A DNA stretch of 64,000 nucleotides from Neobacillus cucumis (lineage in GTDB: Bacteria; Bacillota; Bacilli; Bacillales_B; DSM-18226), in NCBI RefSeq assembly GCF_016107705.1, contig NZ_JAEHGC010000013.1, forward strand, positions 92,059 through 156,058, in the 5' to 3' direction. The position numbers were made by a program, and so were the translations under genes. The number at the start of each line of letters is the position of its first letter. The first letter of the stretch is position 1. Below the pieces are notes generated by a model that was not told where the DNA came from, did no database searches, and saw only the letters and a program-made list of their open reading frames with translations. Below, in pieces: positions 43,106-52,537 of this stretch.

Positions 43106-44035
43106 TTATTTCAGATGCTCATTTATCCACCCAATAATATCCGCAACTACTTCATCCTTATTTATCTCATTTAATATTTCATGTCTGGCATCTTCATAAA
43201 ATTTATAAGTGACATCGATAATTCCGGCATTTTTAAATGCTTGATAGGTTTTTAACACACCTTTTGTATTTCCGCCAACTGGGTCCATACTTCCAGAAAC
43301 CAAATAGATCGGCAACTTTTTTGGAATCAACTCAATATTAGCGATTTTATTAATCGTTTCAAGACCGCCAAGCAGATCATAAAAAAATCCTGATGAGAAA
43401 ATACCACCACAATTGGGGTCTTCAATATACAAATCTACTTCTCTTTCATCCCTGCTTAACCAATCAAATTCCGTGCGATTCGGTTGAAAGCTCTTATTGT
43501 AATTACCAAAAGTAAGATTATTTAATAACGAACTTGGTGTTCTTTTACCTATCTTCCTCATTTGCCTGGAAGCGATCATCCTGCCGATTTTCCCCATAAT
43601 CCCCGGATCTCCGCCTGTTCCTGATAAAATCACACCTACAATCCGATCACCGTGCAATTGAATATAACGACGGGATAAGAAGGATCCCATACTGTGACCA
43701 AATAGAAAAATCGGGACATCCGGATAGTCCTTTTCAATGATCGTGGTAAGGGTAAACAGATCCTCCACTACTTTTTCAAAGCCCTGTTCATCTGCAAAAT
43801 AACCTGAACAGTTATTTAAACTCGCCGTTTTTCCGTGGCCACGGTGATCATTACCATAAACGACTATATTTTGAGATACGAGTTCTTCAGCAAAGGATTG
43901 ATATCGTTCGATATGCTCTGCCATACCATGGGCAATTTGGACAATTGCCCGCGGCTTTACCTCCCCCATCCATTTGTTAACATGGATCCTAGCACCATCA
44001 TTTGTCTCAAAAGTAAAAGCAGATTGCTTAGACAT
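43106..44035 (-). CDS. Alpha/beta hydrolase, lysophospholipase / monoacylglycerol lipase-like
   Basis: With the ATG at 44035 (AAGGAG 8 nt upstream) the protein has 309 residues. The nucleophile elbow is FLFGHSMGSFLSRR, the catalytic Asp lies in VSGSMDPVGG and the His in EDARHEILNEI. The oxyanion segment VQIAHGMAEHIERYQ and YGNDHRGHGKT fit the serine aminopeptidase S33 / PldB group, close to YtpA-type lysophospholipases. It is probably cytosolic, with no signal peptide. The substrate is a monoglyceride or lysolipid by family only. Confidence 0.87.
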   Translation of the reverse strand: MSKQSAFTFETNDGARIHVNKWMGEVKPRAIVQIAHGMAEHIERYQSFAEELVSQNIVVYGNDHRGHGKTASLNNCSGYFADEQGFEKVVEDLFTLTTIIEKDYPDVPIFLFGHSMGSFLSRRYIQLHGDRIVGVILSGTGGDPGIMGKIGRMIASRQMRKIGKRTPSSLLNNLTFGNYNKSFQPNRTEFDWLSRDEREVDLYIEDPNCGGIFSSGFFYDLLGGLETINKIANIELIPKKLPIYLVSGSMDPVGGNTKGVLKTYQAFKNAGIIDVTYKFYEDARHEILNEINKDEVVADIIGWINEHLK

Positions 44036-44123
44036 CCCAATCACTCCTTAGCATCTTGACAATTGAACTTCACTAATATGCATATACTTCATGATGTACC
44101 CATGGCGTTCAGCTAGACTTACC

Positions 44124-45332
44124 TCATCTTCCACAGCATTTTTTGAACTTCTTTCCACTTCCGCAAGGACATGGATCATTTCTGCCTATTTTCTCGTTTG
44201 ATTTACCTTCAGTATGTTTTGGGCCAGTTAAGAGTACCGGTTTCAATGAATGTTCCCTTAACTCGATTGGTGTATAGCCTTTCAAAAACCATTGCTTCGT
44301 GTTATTCATCAAATGAACCACTTGATCCATGATCGCTTGGACCGTTTCCAAACTTTCAAATTCAAGGACACTTCCTAAATATTGCATAACCTCATTCGGG
44401 CCGTCGCCAATTTGAGTCGCATAGACACACTCTTCTACAATGCTATCAGCTGCCTCCCTGTCCATTTCAAAATATAGTGTAAGGAACTGGACGAACTCCA
44501 GATAGCTATGATTCTTTTCAACAAACCCGGCTGCCCCCGCTTTGAGAAGTTGTTTTTTGGTAAAAGGAAAAAATGCCACACTTTCTCTCATCCGGTGTTC
44601 TTGCTTCACTCTTTTTGGATCAAACACTCTTCTATTTGAGAAGCCATCTTCATTATGAGTAATTCCTTTATGATAGGAATTGGCATGATGAATAACGTCA
44701 AGAAATTCCCGTAAACGTAACGGTTCTTTCATAAAGGTTTCCAGCATCTCTGCTAGTTGTGCTGCACTTAATGTTCCATAATAGTAACAAAGACCGTATG
44801 TAAGTTTGATCCACTCTGTATTTCTATTTATGATTGATGTTACATTTTTATTATCTTCAAGGGTTATGATTGGATTAATCAGTTCATCCGGCACAGCCAA
44901 TATCTTTTTTCCTTGAAAGGTTCCCGTAAATATCAAACCACGTGCTCGAAAATATTCAATTTGATGCGGTTCTATATCTGGAGCAATCATATGCCCGCCA
45001 TTATGGGCGATTTTCGTTAGTAATCTAAACCGTTCGGCATCAAATGGAAGGCAAACCTGTTCGAGCAATTTAGGAATCATTTCTAGTAATACTGTAACAA
45101 GTTCAGCTTTTTTCAAACTGCTGACGCCTTTTAATTCTAAATTTTTTCTAATGTTATCTAACTCGCTCTTTGTCATTCTACCTAGTTGTTCCTGTAATGT
45201 TACAGGAACATTCAGATTGCCCCAATGTTTTTGCTCCTGTTTTTCCTCTATATCTTTGGACATTTTTTTTAATCCAGATAAAGCCCTGAGAAGGCCTTTT
45301 TCTAATTGTTTATCCATCACTTTGTTGCTCAT
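44124..45332 (-). CDS. SEC-C motif protein of unknown function
   Basis: The 402-residue soluble protein ends in a zinc-binding SEC-C motif, GRNDPCPCGSGKKFKKCC, like the tail of SecA. The N-terminal region contains a SAP/Rho-N-like helix segment (MTKSELDNIRKNLELKGVSSLKKAELV). The middle is uncharacterised helical sequence. Similar proteins are common in Bacillaceae without known role. The frame is intact, and it is upstream of the hydrolase in the same orientation. Confidence 0.8.
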   Translation of the reverse strand: MSNKVMDKQLEKGLLRALSGLKKMSKDIEEKQEQKHWGNLNVPVTLQEQLGRMTKSELDNIRKNLELKGVSSLKKAELVTVLLEMIPKLLEQVCLPFDAERFRLLTKIAHNGGHMIAPDIEPHQIEYFRARGLIFTGTFQGKKILAVPDELINPIITLEDNKNVTSIINRNTEWIKLTYGLCYYYGTLSAAQLAEMLETFMKEPLRLREFLDVIHHANSYHKGITHNEDGFSNRRVFDPKRVKQEHRMRESVAFFPFTKKQLLKAGAAGFVEKNHSYLEFVQFLTLYFEMDREAADSIVEECVYATQIGDGPNEVMQYLGSVLEFESLETVQAIMDQVVHLMNNTKQWFLKGYTPIELREHSLKPVLLTGPKHTEGKSNEKIGRNDPCPCGSGKKFKKCCGR

Positions 45333-45449
45333 AAAACTCCCTACTTTCTATAATCCGCTTCCTCTATACATAATTGTAATATATATGAAGAATATAATGC
45401 TTTCAAAGAAGTATATTTTACAAGAAATATACAAGGGAGTGAAGGTGTA

Positions 45450-45716
45450 GTGGCAAAAATGGTAATAATGTAAGAGAAACCTAAGGAGCCAGAAAAATTT
45501 GATCAGTACTAGTTTAATGTGCATCTTCCACTTTGGAAAAAGATCCCCAATATTATAAATGATTCGGTTTATCGAGTAGTGGATGCCCAGAATACGGATT
45601 TAAACTTTTATCTCATTACCACCTTAGAGTTTGAGAATATGAAAAGTTACAAGAAGCATTTGCAAGCTCGGAGGCAAAGCGGGAGGAAAAAAGATGGTGA
45701 AAACGTTTCGTTTTCC
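45450..45716 (+). pseudogene. EthD-family small protein, inactivated by two stops
   Basis: Read from the GTG at 45450, the frame gives MAKMVIM-stop-EKPKEPEKFDQY-stop-FNVHLPLWKKIPNII, continuing through NFYLITTLEFENMKSYKKH. Only by reading through the TAA and TAG does it match the EthD pattern (xYKKPEDxEEFDxYYFxxHLPLxKKIPxL). AGGGAGTGAAG precedes the start. Homology fades near 45710, where the frame runs into the terminator of the opposite operon, so the 3' end is also lost or shortened. EthD-like proteins often accompany aromatic-degradation genes, which lie next door. Confidence 0.75.
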
Positions 45717-45722
45717 ACCATC
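45690..45722 (-). terminator. Terminator of the 3-hydroxyanthranilate operon
   Basis: AGATGGTG-AAAACG pairs with CGTTTT-CCACCATCT around a short loop, and the minus-strand product runs into TTTTTT. It lies about 100 bp after mhpE. Confidence 0.8.
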
Positions 45723-45811
45723 TCTCTACTATTAAATCGAAACATCACCAGATTGTTCTTTTCGAATTCGTTGTTTCTTTGCTTTTTTGAGTTTAGCAAA
45801 TGAAGCAGAAT

Positions 45812-46840
45812 TTAACCTAAAAAAACCTTATTCCTTTCTTTGGCAATCTCCGCAGCCACATCGACGATCATATCTTCTTGACCGCCCACTACTTTACGTT
45901 TGCCCAATTCTACTAAAATATCACGGGAATCAACGCCAAATTTAGTAGCTGCGCGTTTTGCATGAAGGGCAAAACTTGAGTACACACCCGCAAACCCGAG
46001 AGTTAAGCTATCTCTAGTAATTTCTTGCGGCACTTGCAAAATAGGTGCAACAATATCTTCTGCCAAATCCATCATTTTATATAAGTCTACCCCTGTTTTA
46101 ATTCCCATTCGTTCACAAACGGCAACAAGTACCTCTGTTTGAGTATTACCGGCACCTGCTCCTAAACAGCGTACACTGCCATCAATCCGAGTCGCACCCT
46201 CTTCAATTGCCACAAGTGTGTTGGCCATAGCAAGCGACAAATTGTTATGGGCGTGGAAGCCGACATGAATCCCTACAGATTGCTTAAGGGCACGAATACG
46301 TTCTCGAACCTGTTCTGGAAGCAAATATCCTGCTGAATCAACAACATATACGGTGTCAGCTCCATAGCTTTCCATTAATTTTGCCTGTTCAACCAGTTTG
46401 TCTACTGGGGCCATATGGTTCATCATTAAGAAACCGACTGTTTCCATTCCTAATTCTTTTGCATAGGCAATATGCTGCGGTGCCACGTCTGCTTCAGTTA
46501 CATGTGTAGCAATACGGGCCATTTTAGCACCTAAATTGGCGGCTTCTTTTAATTCATGTAGTGTGCCGATACCTGGTAATAGAAGTACAGCAATTTTCGA
46601 CTTGTCTGCTACTGAAACCGCCGCTTCGATTAATTCCAGCTCATTTGTCCGTGAAAGACCATATTGTAAGGAAGATCCAGCTAAACCGTCACCATGAGAG
46701 ACTTCAATAAAAGGAACATTTGCATCATTTAATGCTTTTGTTATGTTAAGTACTTGATCTATCGTATATTGATGATTAATGGCGTGGCTCCCATCTCGTA
46801 ACGCTACTTCTGTAATGAGAATATCTCTTTCAATTGTCAT
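45812..46840 (-). CDS. mhpE: 4-hydroxy-2-oxovalerate aldolase
   Basis: A 342-residue DRE-TIM aldolase splitting 4-hydroxy-2-oxovalerate into pyruvate and acetaldehyde. The ALRDGSHAINHQYT segment carries the metal-binding Arg-Asp, and HVGFHAHNNLSLAMAN carries the two metal-binding histidines. The C-terminal part is the domain that docks with the acylating acetaldehyde dehydrogenase and channels acetaldehyde to it. Last gene of the eight-gene operon, 24 nt after mhpF. Confidence 0.95.
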   Translation of the reverse strand: MTIERDILITEVALRDGSHAINHQYTIDQVLNITKALNDANVPFIEVSHGDGLAGSSLQYGLSRTNELELIEAAVSVADKSKIAVLLLPGIGTLHELKEAANLGAKMARIATHVTEADVAPQHIAYAKELGMETVGFLMMNHMAPVDKLVEQAKLMESYGADTVYVVDSAGYLLPEQVRERIRALKQSVGIHVGFHAHNNLSLAMANTLVAIEEGATRIDGSVRCLGAGAGNTQTEVLVAVCERMGIKTGVDLYKMMDLAEDIVAPILQVPQEITRDSLTLGFAGVYSSFALHAKRAATKFGVDSRDILVELGKRKVVGGQEDMIVDVAAEIAKERNKVFLG

Positions 46841-46864
46841 GGTTTATTTGCCCCTTTCTACAGC

Positions 46865-47752
46865 TTAAACTGTTTCTTTCGTTAATAATTTTTTCGCAAA
46901 CGCCTCTGCAATTTTCACACCAGCTGACGTCATGATATCAAGGTTACCTGCATATACAGGCAGGTAGTCACCAGCTCCTTCTACCTCCAGGAAGATGGTT
47001 ACTTTATTTCCTTCAAAAATTGGTTCGGTACGTACGCGATAACCCGGGACATACGATTGAACCACTTTCTCCATTTCGCTGATCGATTTCCGAATCGCTT
47101 CTTCATCCATTTTCCCTTCCTCTACAAGCGTATAAACGGTATCACGCATGAGGATTGGCGGTTCAGCAGGGTTTAGGATAATAATCGCTTTCCCTTTTTT
47201 TGCACCGCCAACTACTTCTATCGCACGTGCAGTTGTTTCTGTAAATTCATCGATATTGGCACGAGTTCCTGGCCCCGCACTCATACTTGCAATCGTGGCA
47301 ACAATCTCGGCATATTCGACTGGCGCTACTCTGTTTACGGCATGGACCATTGGAATCGTTGCCTGGCCTCCGCAAGTAATGAGATTGATATTATCCTTAT
47401 CTAAATGCTCTTTAATGTTTACGGCGGCGCAGACTAAAGGTCCTATCGCCGCTGGAGTCATATCAATAACCTTTATTCCCGCTTCTTTTAACACCTTTGC
47501 ATTATAGAGATGCGCTTTTGCAGAAGTGGCATCAAATACGATGTCTGCTTTTAATTCCGGGTCTGCCAAAAATCCATCAATCCCTGTATCAACCCCTGCA
47601 TACCCTAATTCCCTTGCACGGCGTAATCCATCTGATTGCGGATCAATTCCGATTACAGCAGTCAGCTCTAAAAATTTAGAGTGTGCTAATTTGATCATTA
47701 AATCTGTTCCGATATTCCCTGAGCCAAGGATCGCAACTTTTACTTTTTCCAT
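46865..47752 (-). CDS. mhpF: Acetaldehyde dehydrogenase (acylating)
   Basis: The 295-residue enzyme converts acetaldehyde, CoA and NAD+ to acetyl-CoA. The Rossmann motif [15 protein letters not shown], the active-site cysteine in [16 protein letters not shown] and [17 protein letters not shown] are diagnostic of the DmpF/MhpF group. It forms a bifunctional complex with the aldolase encoded downstream. Confidence 0.95.
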   Translation of the reverse strand: MEKVKVAILGSGNIGTDLMIKLAHSKFLELTAVIGIDPQSDGLRRARELGYAGVDTGIDGFLADPELKADIVFDATSAKAHLYNAKVLKEAGIKVIDMTPAAIGPLVCAAVNIKEHLDKDNINLITCGGQATIPMVHAVNRVAPVEYAEIVATIASMSAGPGTRANIDEFTETTARAIEVVGGAKKGKAIIILNPAEPPILMRDTVYTLVEEGKMDEEAIRKSISEMEKVVQSYVPGYRVRTEPIFEGNKVTIFLEVEGAGDYLPVYAGNLDIMTSAGVKIAEAFAKKLLTKETV

Positions 47753-47812
47753 CCTATTCTTCCTCCTATATAAAATCTTCTAGAGATTGATAACTTTATA
47801 GCCTTTAAAGCA

Positions 47813-47853
47813 AAGGGACAGTTCTTTCTGTTGCCTTAAAAAGAACAGTCCCT
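47813..47853 (-). terminator. Intra-operon hairpin between the decarboxylase gene and mhpF
   Basis: AAGGGACAGTTCTT pairs, with one mismatch, with AAGAACAGTCCCTT. The minus-strand flank TTTGCTTT is a weak U-tract. Its sequence resembles GGGACGGTTCTT-type repeats frequent in Bacillaceae; it may stabilise or partly terminate the mRNA. Confidence 0.5.
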
Positions 47854-47862
47854 TGTGCTACC

Positions 47863-48654
47863 TTACTTGCAATACATCGAAACACTACCTAAACCTTCAA
47901 AAGTGGCAATGACTGAGTCACCCGGTTTAAACGCGATGGCTTCGGACATGGCTCCGCTGAGGATGATATCTCCCTTTTTCAGTCCTCTCCCACGGGTCCC
48001 TAATTCATTTACCGCCCAAGCGATGGCTGTCGCGGGATGCCCTAATACTGCAGCGCTCGAACCTGTTTGCGCCACTTCGCCATTTTTGGACATCACCATG
48101 CCGACATTCCCTAAATCAATCGCCTGCGGCGCGACCCATTTACTCCCGACTACAAATTTAGCCGAAGAACAATTATCTGCAATCACATCAACTAAGGTAA
48201 AGCGAAAATCCTTATACCGGCTGTCAATCACTTCAAGAGCGGGAGCAACATATTTGGTTGCCGCTAACACGTCTTCCCCCGTGATGTTTTCACCTTGTAA
48301 ATCTTTATCAAGCAAGAAGGCAATTTCTGGTTCCACCTTTGGATGGATCAGGCCCGAATAAGAGATTCCCTCCCACTCATAGGCGAGCATATCACTATGT
48401 AAATAACCGTAAATCGCTTCATTCACACCCATCATGACTTGTTTGGCTTTACTTGTTAATCCTAACTTCAGTCCAACTGCTTTGCTGCCGGATTCCGCAA
48501 GTTTACGGGCAAGCAAACCATCCTGCAGTTCATATGCATCCTTTACTGTCAATTCTGGATAGTTGTCCGTCACTTTAATGACTTCCCGTGCATCACGCTC
48601 TGCAGTATATAAATACTCAATAATTTCTCCGTGTTTATCCACTAGTAGAGTCAT
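47863..48654 (-). CDS. 4-oxalocrotonate decarboxylase (DmpH/NbaG-like)
   Basis: A 263-residue member of the hydratase/decarboxylase family. VGLKLGLTSKAKQVMMGVNE with the DmpH-type YGYL, and LIHPKVEPEIAFLL, place it with decarboxylases. VIDSRYKDFRFTLVDVIADN and the Gly-rich GHPATAIAW are family features. It would convert 2-oxohex-3-enedioate (4-oxalocrotonate) to 2-oxopent-4-enoate, in complex with the hydratase encoded upstream. The distinction from the hydratase rests on motif similarity. Confidence 0.87.
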   Translation of the reverse strand: MTLLVDKHGEIIEYLYTAERDAREVIKVTDNYPELTVKDAYELQDGLLARKLAESGSKAVGLKLGLTSKAKQVMMGVNEAIYGYLHSDMLAYEWEGISYSGLIHPKVEPEIAFLLDKDLQGENITGEDVLAATKYVAPALEVIDSRYKDFRFTLVDVIADNCSSAKFVVGSKWVAPQAIDLGNVGMVMSKNGEVAQTGSSAAVLGHPATAIAWAVNELGTRGRGLKKGDIILSGAMSEAIAFKPGDSVIATFEGLGSVSMYCK

Positions 48655-48754
48655 CTTTTATGCCCTCACTTTTTTTATTTTCACTCATTTGGCTTCTGCC
48701 TGTGGCTCATCTCTTCCTGCCCTCTCAGCAGTCTACATTTTCAAACCATCCCAT

Positions 48755-49534
48755 TTATTCAAAATGAACCATTACAGATCCCAGCGCACCAAAATCGGCC
48801 TTAATTATGTCTCCAGCTTCAACCGGTACAGCAGCGGATAAAGCTCCTGGTAAAATGATTTCATCCTTTTTCAAGGAAATTCCGAATTCATGTAATTTGT
48901 TGGCAAGCCAGGCAACTGCATGTGCCGGATGGCCAAGTGCGGCCGCACCCGCGCCTGTTGCCACAAGCTCCCCATTCTTTAAGAGCGACATGCCGGCTGC
49001 ACGCAAATCCACACCATCAAGCTCGGTGAATTTGTCACCCACCACAACTTTTGCGGATGAGCCATTATCAGCTACTGTATCGATTAATTTAATCCTCCAA
49101 TCTTTCACACGGCTGTCTATGATTTCAATCGTCGGTACAACATATTTTGTCGCCATCATTACGTCCAAGAAGGTAATATTGGGTCCGACTAAATCCTCGG
49201 CTAGCACAAAACCAATCTCTGCTTCAATCTTTGGTGAAATCAATGAATCAACCTTTACGACTTCCCCATTCTCCACACGCATATCATCCAGCAAATGACC
49301 GTAATCCGGTTCATTCACATTCAGCATTTTTTGCATCGCCGTACTTGTTAATCCTACCTTTTTCCCAATAATCTTTTTCCCCTGCGCAAGCTTTACATTT
49401 ACTGCTTCCAGCTGAATCTGATAGGCATCTTCAACCGTTAAATGCTCATCGCGGTCAGTCAAGGCAGGGACCGCCTCCCTCGTTTCCTCCGCTTTTAACA
49501 GCTCATTGGCAAAATCAATCGTTCGTACTGCCAC
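48755..49534 (-). CDS. 2-oxopent-4-enoate hydratase (DmpE/MhpD-like)
   Basis: The start is GTG at 49534: AAGGAGGT is 7 nt upstream and the protein then begins VAVRTIDFANELL (259 aa); the longer frame to 49600 crosses the ribosome site. IGKKVGLTSTAMQKMLNVNEPDYGHL and LISPKIEAEIGFVL match the hydratase branch, as does VIDSR near VKDWRIKLIDTVADN. It hydrates 2-oxopent-4-enoate to 4-hydroxy-2-oxovalerate, the MhpE substrate. Confidence 0.87.
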   Translation of the reverse strand: MAVRTIDFANELLKAEETREAVPALTDRDEHLTVEDAYQIQLEAVNVKLAQGKKIIGKKVGLTSTAMQKMLNVNEPDYGHLLDDMRVENGEVVKVDSLISPKIEAEIGFVLAEDLVGPNITFLDVMMATKYVVPTIEIIDSRVKDWRIKLIDTVADNGSSAKVVVGDKFTELDGVDLRAAGMSLLKNGELVATGAGAAALGHPAHAVAWLANKLHEFGISLKKDEIILPGALSAAVPVEAGDIIKADFGALGSVMVHFE

Positions 49535-49599
49535 CAGAAAAACCTCCTTATTCGAAATAAACAAAAGGTGAACAAGATGCCACCTTTCGTTTATCTTCA

Positions 49600-51069
49600 T
49601 TATTTTTTCATTGTGATCGTTTTCGCTTCAGTATAAAAGTCGAAACTGTGACGCCCGCCTTCTCGACCAATGCCGCTCGCTTTTGCACCGCCAAATGGTG
49701 TTCGCAAGTCACGGACATACCAGCAATTCACCCACAGTAATCCAGAGAAGACTTGGGATGTCACGCGATGAGCGCGCCTTAAATCATTTGTCCAAACAAC
49801 CCCAGCCAAACCGTAGATGGAATCATTGGCAATCTGGATTGCTTCTTCTTCTGTCTTAAATGGAATGATCACAGGGACAGGACCAAAGATTTCTTCTTGG
49901 GCAACCCTCATTTTATTATTGACATCATAAAGAACAGTCGGTTCATAGAAGTTTCCTTCCAATAGACCCGTGACTCTCTTACCGCCGGTTGCAAGCTTTG
50001 CACCCTCGGCTAACCCAATTTGCACATATTCATCAACTGATTGTAAATGCCCCTCAGACACGAGCGCTCCCATATCTGTCGACTCATCGGTTGGATCCCC
50101 AACTTTTATTTTCTTAACTGCTGCAACAAACTTATCTAAGAATTTATCATAAATGCTTTCTTGAACCAGGATTCGGGAGCCAGCTAAACAAATTTCTCCT
50201 TGGTTGCGGAAAATCGCTTCCAGCGAACCGGCAACTGCTTCGTCTAAATCAGCATCTTCAAAGACGATATTTGCCGATTTTCCACCAAGCTCAAGTGAAA
50301 CAGGTATTAAGTTTTCAGCGGCATTGCGCATGACGGTTTTCCCTGTATTCGACTCGCCTACAAAAGAAATTCTCCGGACCGATGGATGTGACGCCATCAC
50401 ATTGCCGACTCTGCCCCCCGGACCGGTAATGATATTCAGGACACCAGGCGGTAATCCAGCTTCATTCGCAATCTCACCAAGTAATACCGCACTTAATGGT
50501 GTATAAGAAGCCGGCTTAACCACAACAGTGTTTCCCGCTGCCAGAGCGGCCGATGCTTTCCAGGTCATTTGCATAAACGGCAGGTTCCACGGGATGATTA
50601 AGCTAGTGACTCCCGCAGGCGCATACTGCACATATGACATATGCTTGCTCATATCAAAATGCTCGTGTACCATGTATTTTGCCATTTCAGCGAAAAAGCG
50701 GAAGTTTTGAGCGGCGCGTGGGATATCAAACCCGCGGCTTTCTTTAATCGGCTTCCCTACATCCAATGTTTCGATCAGTGCAAGCCGATCGACATTTTCC
50801 ATGATTAAATCTGCCATCCTGCAGAGGATGTTTGATCTTTCTTCCACAGGCATTTTACTCCATACGCCACTAGCAAATGTGCGCTGGGCCACTTCGATGG
50901 CAAGCTTTGCATCCTCTTGCCCGCCATTTGCCACGGAAGCATGCTTCTGATTTGTCGCTGGATTAAGAGAATCAAACGTTTCCCCCGAGAGAGCATCCCG
51001 ATACTTCCCATTGATAAACAGTTTCGCATCTTGAATAATGTTTTTTTCAACAACTAATCCCTTCGACAC
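49600..51069 (-). CDS. 2-aminomuconate / 2-hydroxymuconate semialdehyde dehydrogenase
   Basis: An NAD-dependent aldehyde dehydrogenase of about 489 residues. VSLELGGKSANIVFEDAD holds the general-base Glu and FRNQGEICLAGSRILVQ the nucleophilic cysteine. The TLDVGKPIKESRGFDIPRAA segment is typical of the AmnC/DmpC group. The GTG at 51069 has AGGAGG 7 nt upstream and is a better start than the ATG at 51075, which touches the site. Next to ACMSD and RidA, 2-aminomuconate semialdehyde is the likely substrate. Confidence 0.9.
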   Translation of the reverse strand: MSKGLVVEKNIIQDAKLFINGKYRDALSGETFDSLNPATNQKHASVANGGQEDAKLAIEVAQRTFASGVWSKMPVEERSNILCRMADLIMENVDRLALIETLDVGKPIKESRGFDIPRAAQNFRFFAEMAKYMVHEHFDMSKHMSYVQYAPAGVTSLIIPWNLPFMQMTWKASAALAAGNTVVVKPASYTPLSAVLLGEIANEAGLPPGVLNIITGPGGRVGNVMASHPSVRRISFVGESNTGKTVMRNAAENLIPVSLELGGKSANIVFEDADLDEAVAGSLEAIFRNQGEICLAGSRILVQESIYDKFLDKFVAAVKKIKVGDPTDESTDMGALVSEGHLQSVDEYVQIGLAEGAKLATGGKRVTGLLEGNFYEPTVLYDVNNKMRVAQEEIFGPVPVIIPFKTEEEAIQIANDSIYGLAGVVWTNDLRRAHRVTSQVFSGLLWVNCWYVRDLRTPFGGAKASGIGREGGRHSFDFYTEAKTITMKK

Positions 51070-51080
51070 ATTCATTCCTC

Positions 51081-51530
51081 CTATTCCTCAATCTCAAGAA
51101 TTATTTCAATTTCAATCGCTGTATTGTTCGGTAATTGGGCAAATCCTACTGCTGAACGGCCATGCTTCCCTTTTTCTCCAAAAACCTTTCTGATCAGATC
51201 GGATGCCCCGTTCATGACTTTCGGATGATCTGTAAATTCTTCCGTACTATTGACCATCCCGAGCACTTTAATGAACTGCTTTACTTTGCTTAACTCGCCA
51301 ATTTCATTTTTCACTACACTTAAAAGGTTCAGCATCGATTGCTGCGCCGCTAAGTATCCTTCTTCCACAGTTAATTCTCTGCCCAGTTTGCCGTGGTATT
51401 GATCCACACCCTGGCCGGCGGTGAACAGCAGATTCCCCGTTCTGACACAGCCGACATAATCTCCATGTGCAGGACGTAATGGCGGCAATTCCAGCCCAAG
51501 TTCTTTCAGCTTTTCTTCCGGTGTACTCAT
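51081..51530 (-). CDS. RidA-family 2-aminomuconate deaminase
   Basis: The 149-residue YjgF/RidA protein has GNLLFTAGQGVDQ and the C-terminal GFAQLPNNTAIEIEIILEI with the family Glu. In 2-nitrobenzoate and 2-aminophenol degraders a RidA-fold protein hydrolyses 2-aminomuconate to 4-oxalocrotonate and ammonia. Position between ACMSD and the semialdehyde dehydrogenase supports that role. Its ATG overlaps the ACMSD stop codon (ATGA). Confidence 0.88.
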   Translation of the reverse strand: MSTPEEKLKELGLELPPLRPAHGDYVGCVRTGNLLFTAGQGVDQYHGKLGRELTVEEGYLAAQQSMLNLLSVVKNEIGELSKVKQFIKVLGMVNSTEEFTDHPKVMNGASDLIRKVFGEKGKHGRSAVGFAQLPNNTAIEIEIILEIEE

Positions 51531-52537
51531 GATTTAACCTCTTCCTTTATTTCAATATTTAAAAAGGCAAGGGCATTTCTTCCCAAGATATCTAGTCTTT
51601 GCTCTTCCGAAAGCTCTACAGTTTGATCCACCACATTGCCAGGAGGAATCTCCCTTAATAAAAACGGATAATCGGATCCCAAGACAATTTTTTCATGGCC
51701 AAAACGATCGGCCAAATATTTGATGTTCAACGGATCATAATTCAATGAATCAAAATAAAAGTTTTTCGCATAGTGGCTTGGCGGCTTGCTTATCACTCTT
51801 AAATGCGGCCAAACCTTCCACCCTTGATCCAAGCGAGGTAAGATATAGGGGAAAGATCCTCCGCCATGAGCGAAACAAACTTTGAGACCAGGGAATTTCT
51901 CAATCACACCGCCGCAGATTAAACTAGCGGCAGCAAGAGCTGTTTCACTTGGCATGCCGACTGTGTACATGAAATTATGGCGCGGCATCCTTTCTCTCCC
52001 CAATGTTTCCCATGGGTGAACAAACAGTGGTACTTCCCATTTCTCAGCCATTTCGAAGAACCCCGTAAAGTCCGGGTCGTCTAGGTTTTTCCCGTTCACA
52101 TTTGTCCCAATTTCGATCCCTTTTAAGCCAAGCTCATGGATGCAGCGATCCATTTCGCGAATGGAGGCTTCCACATCCTGCATTGGCACCGTACCTAATC
52201 CGACAAAACGGTCCGGATACTTCTTCACGGTTTCCGCGATAAAATCATTCTGGATTTTCGACATTTCTTCAGCGGCCCCGGGCTCTGCCCAATAAGAGAA
52301 TGTCACTGGAATTGGCGACAATACCTGAATATCGACCCCTTCTTCATCCATATCCTTGATTCTTTTTTCAGGATCCCACACCTGGTCCGTTACTTCACGG
52401 AACACCTTTTTGTCAACCATAATATTTGCACCGCAGGAACATGTTTTCTCGAGCATCGGCCAGCGTCCGCCGCCAAATTTTTCCGTGAAGTTGGGAATGT
52501 CTTCTGGAATGATGTGTGTATGAAAATCTACTCTCAT
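51527..52537 (-). CDS. 2-amino-3-carboxymuconate-6-semialdehyde decarboxylase
   Basis: An amidohydrolase-2 family ACMSD of 336 residues, starting MRVDFHTHIIPEDIP at 52537. The metal ligands include HTH near the N-terminus, a later VPLFVHPW His, FAHGGGSFPY and a C-terminal LGSDYPF Asp. The ATG overlaps the stop of the dioxygenase gene (ATGA), so translation is coupled to the preceding enzyme, which makes its unstable substrate. It removes the carboxylate of ACMS, giving 2-aminomuconate semialdehyde and diverting it from quinolinate. Confidence 0.93.
   Translation of the reverse strand: MRVDFHTHIIPEDIPNFTEKFGGGRWPMLEKTCSCGANIMVDKKVFREVTDQVWDPEKRIKDMDEEGVDIQVLSPIPVTFSYWAEPGAAEEMSKIQNDFIAETVKKYPDRFVGLGTVPMQDVEASIREMDRCIHELGLKGIEIGTNVNGKNLDDPDFTGFFEMAEKWEVPLFVHPWETLGRERMPRHNFMYTVGMPSETALAAASLICGGVIEKFPGLKVCFAHGGGSFPYILPRLDQGWKVWPHLRVISKPPSHYAKNFYFDSLNYDPLNIKYLADRFGHEKIVLGSDYPFLLREIPPGNVVDQTVELSEEQRLDILGRNALAFLNIEIKEEVKS

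Noticed and set aside
48560..48841. Plus-strand ORF spanning the gap between the hydratase and decarboxylase genes
   Set aside because: It overlaps two well-supported minus-strand genes and has no ribosome site.
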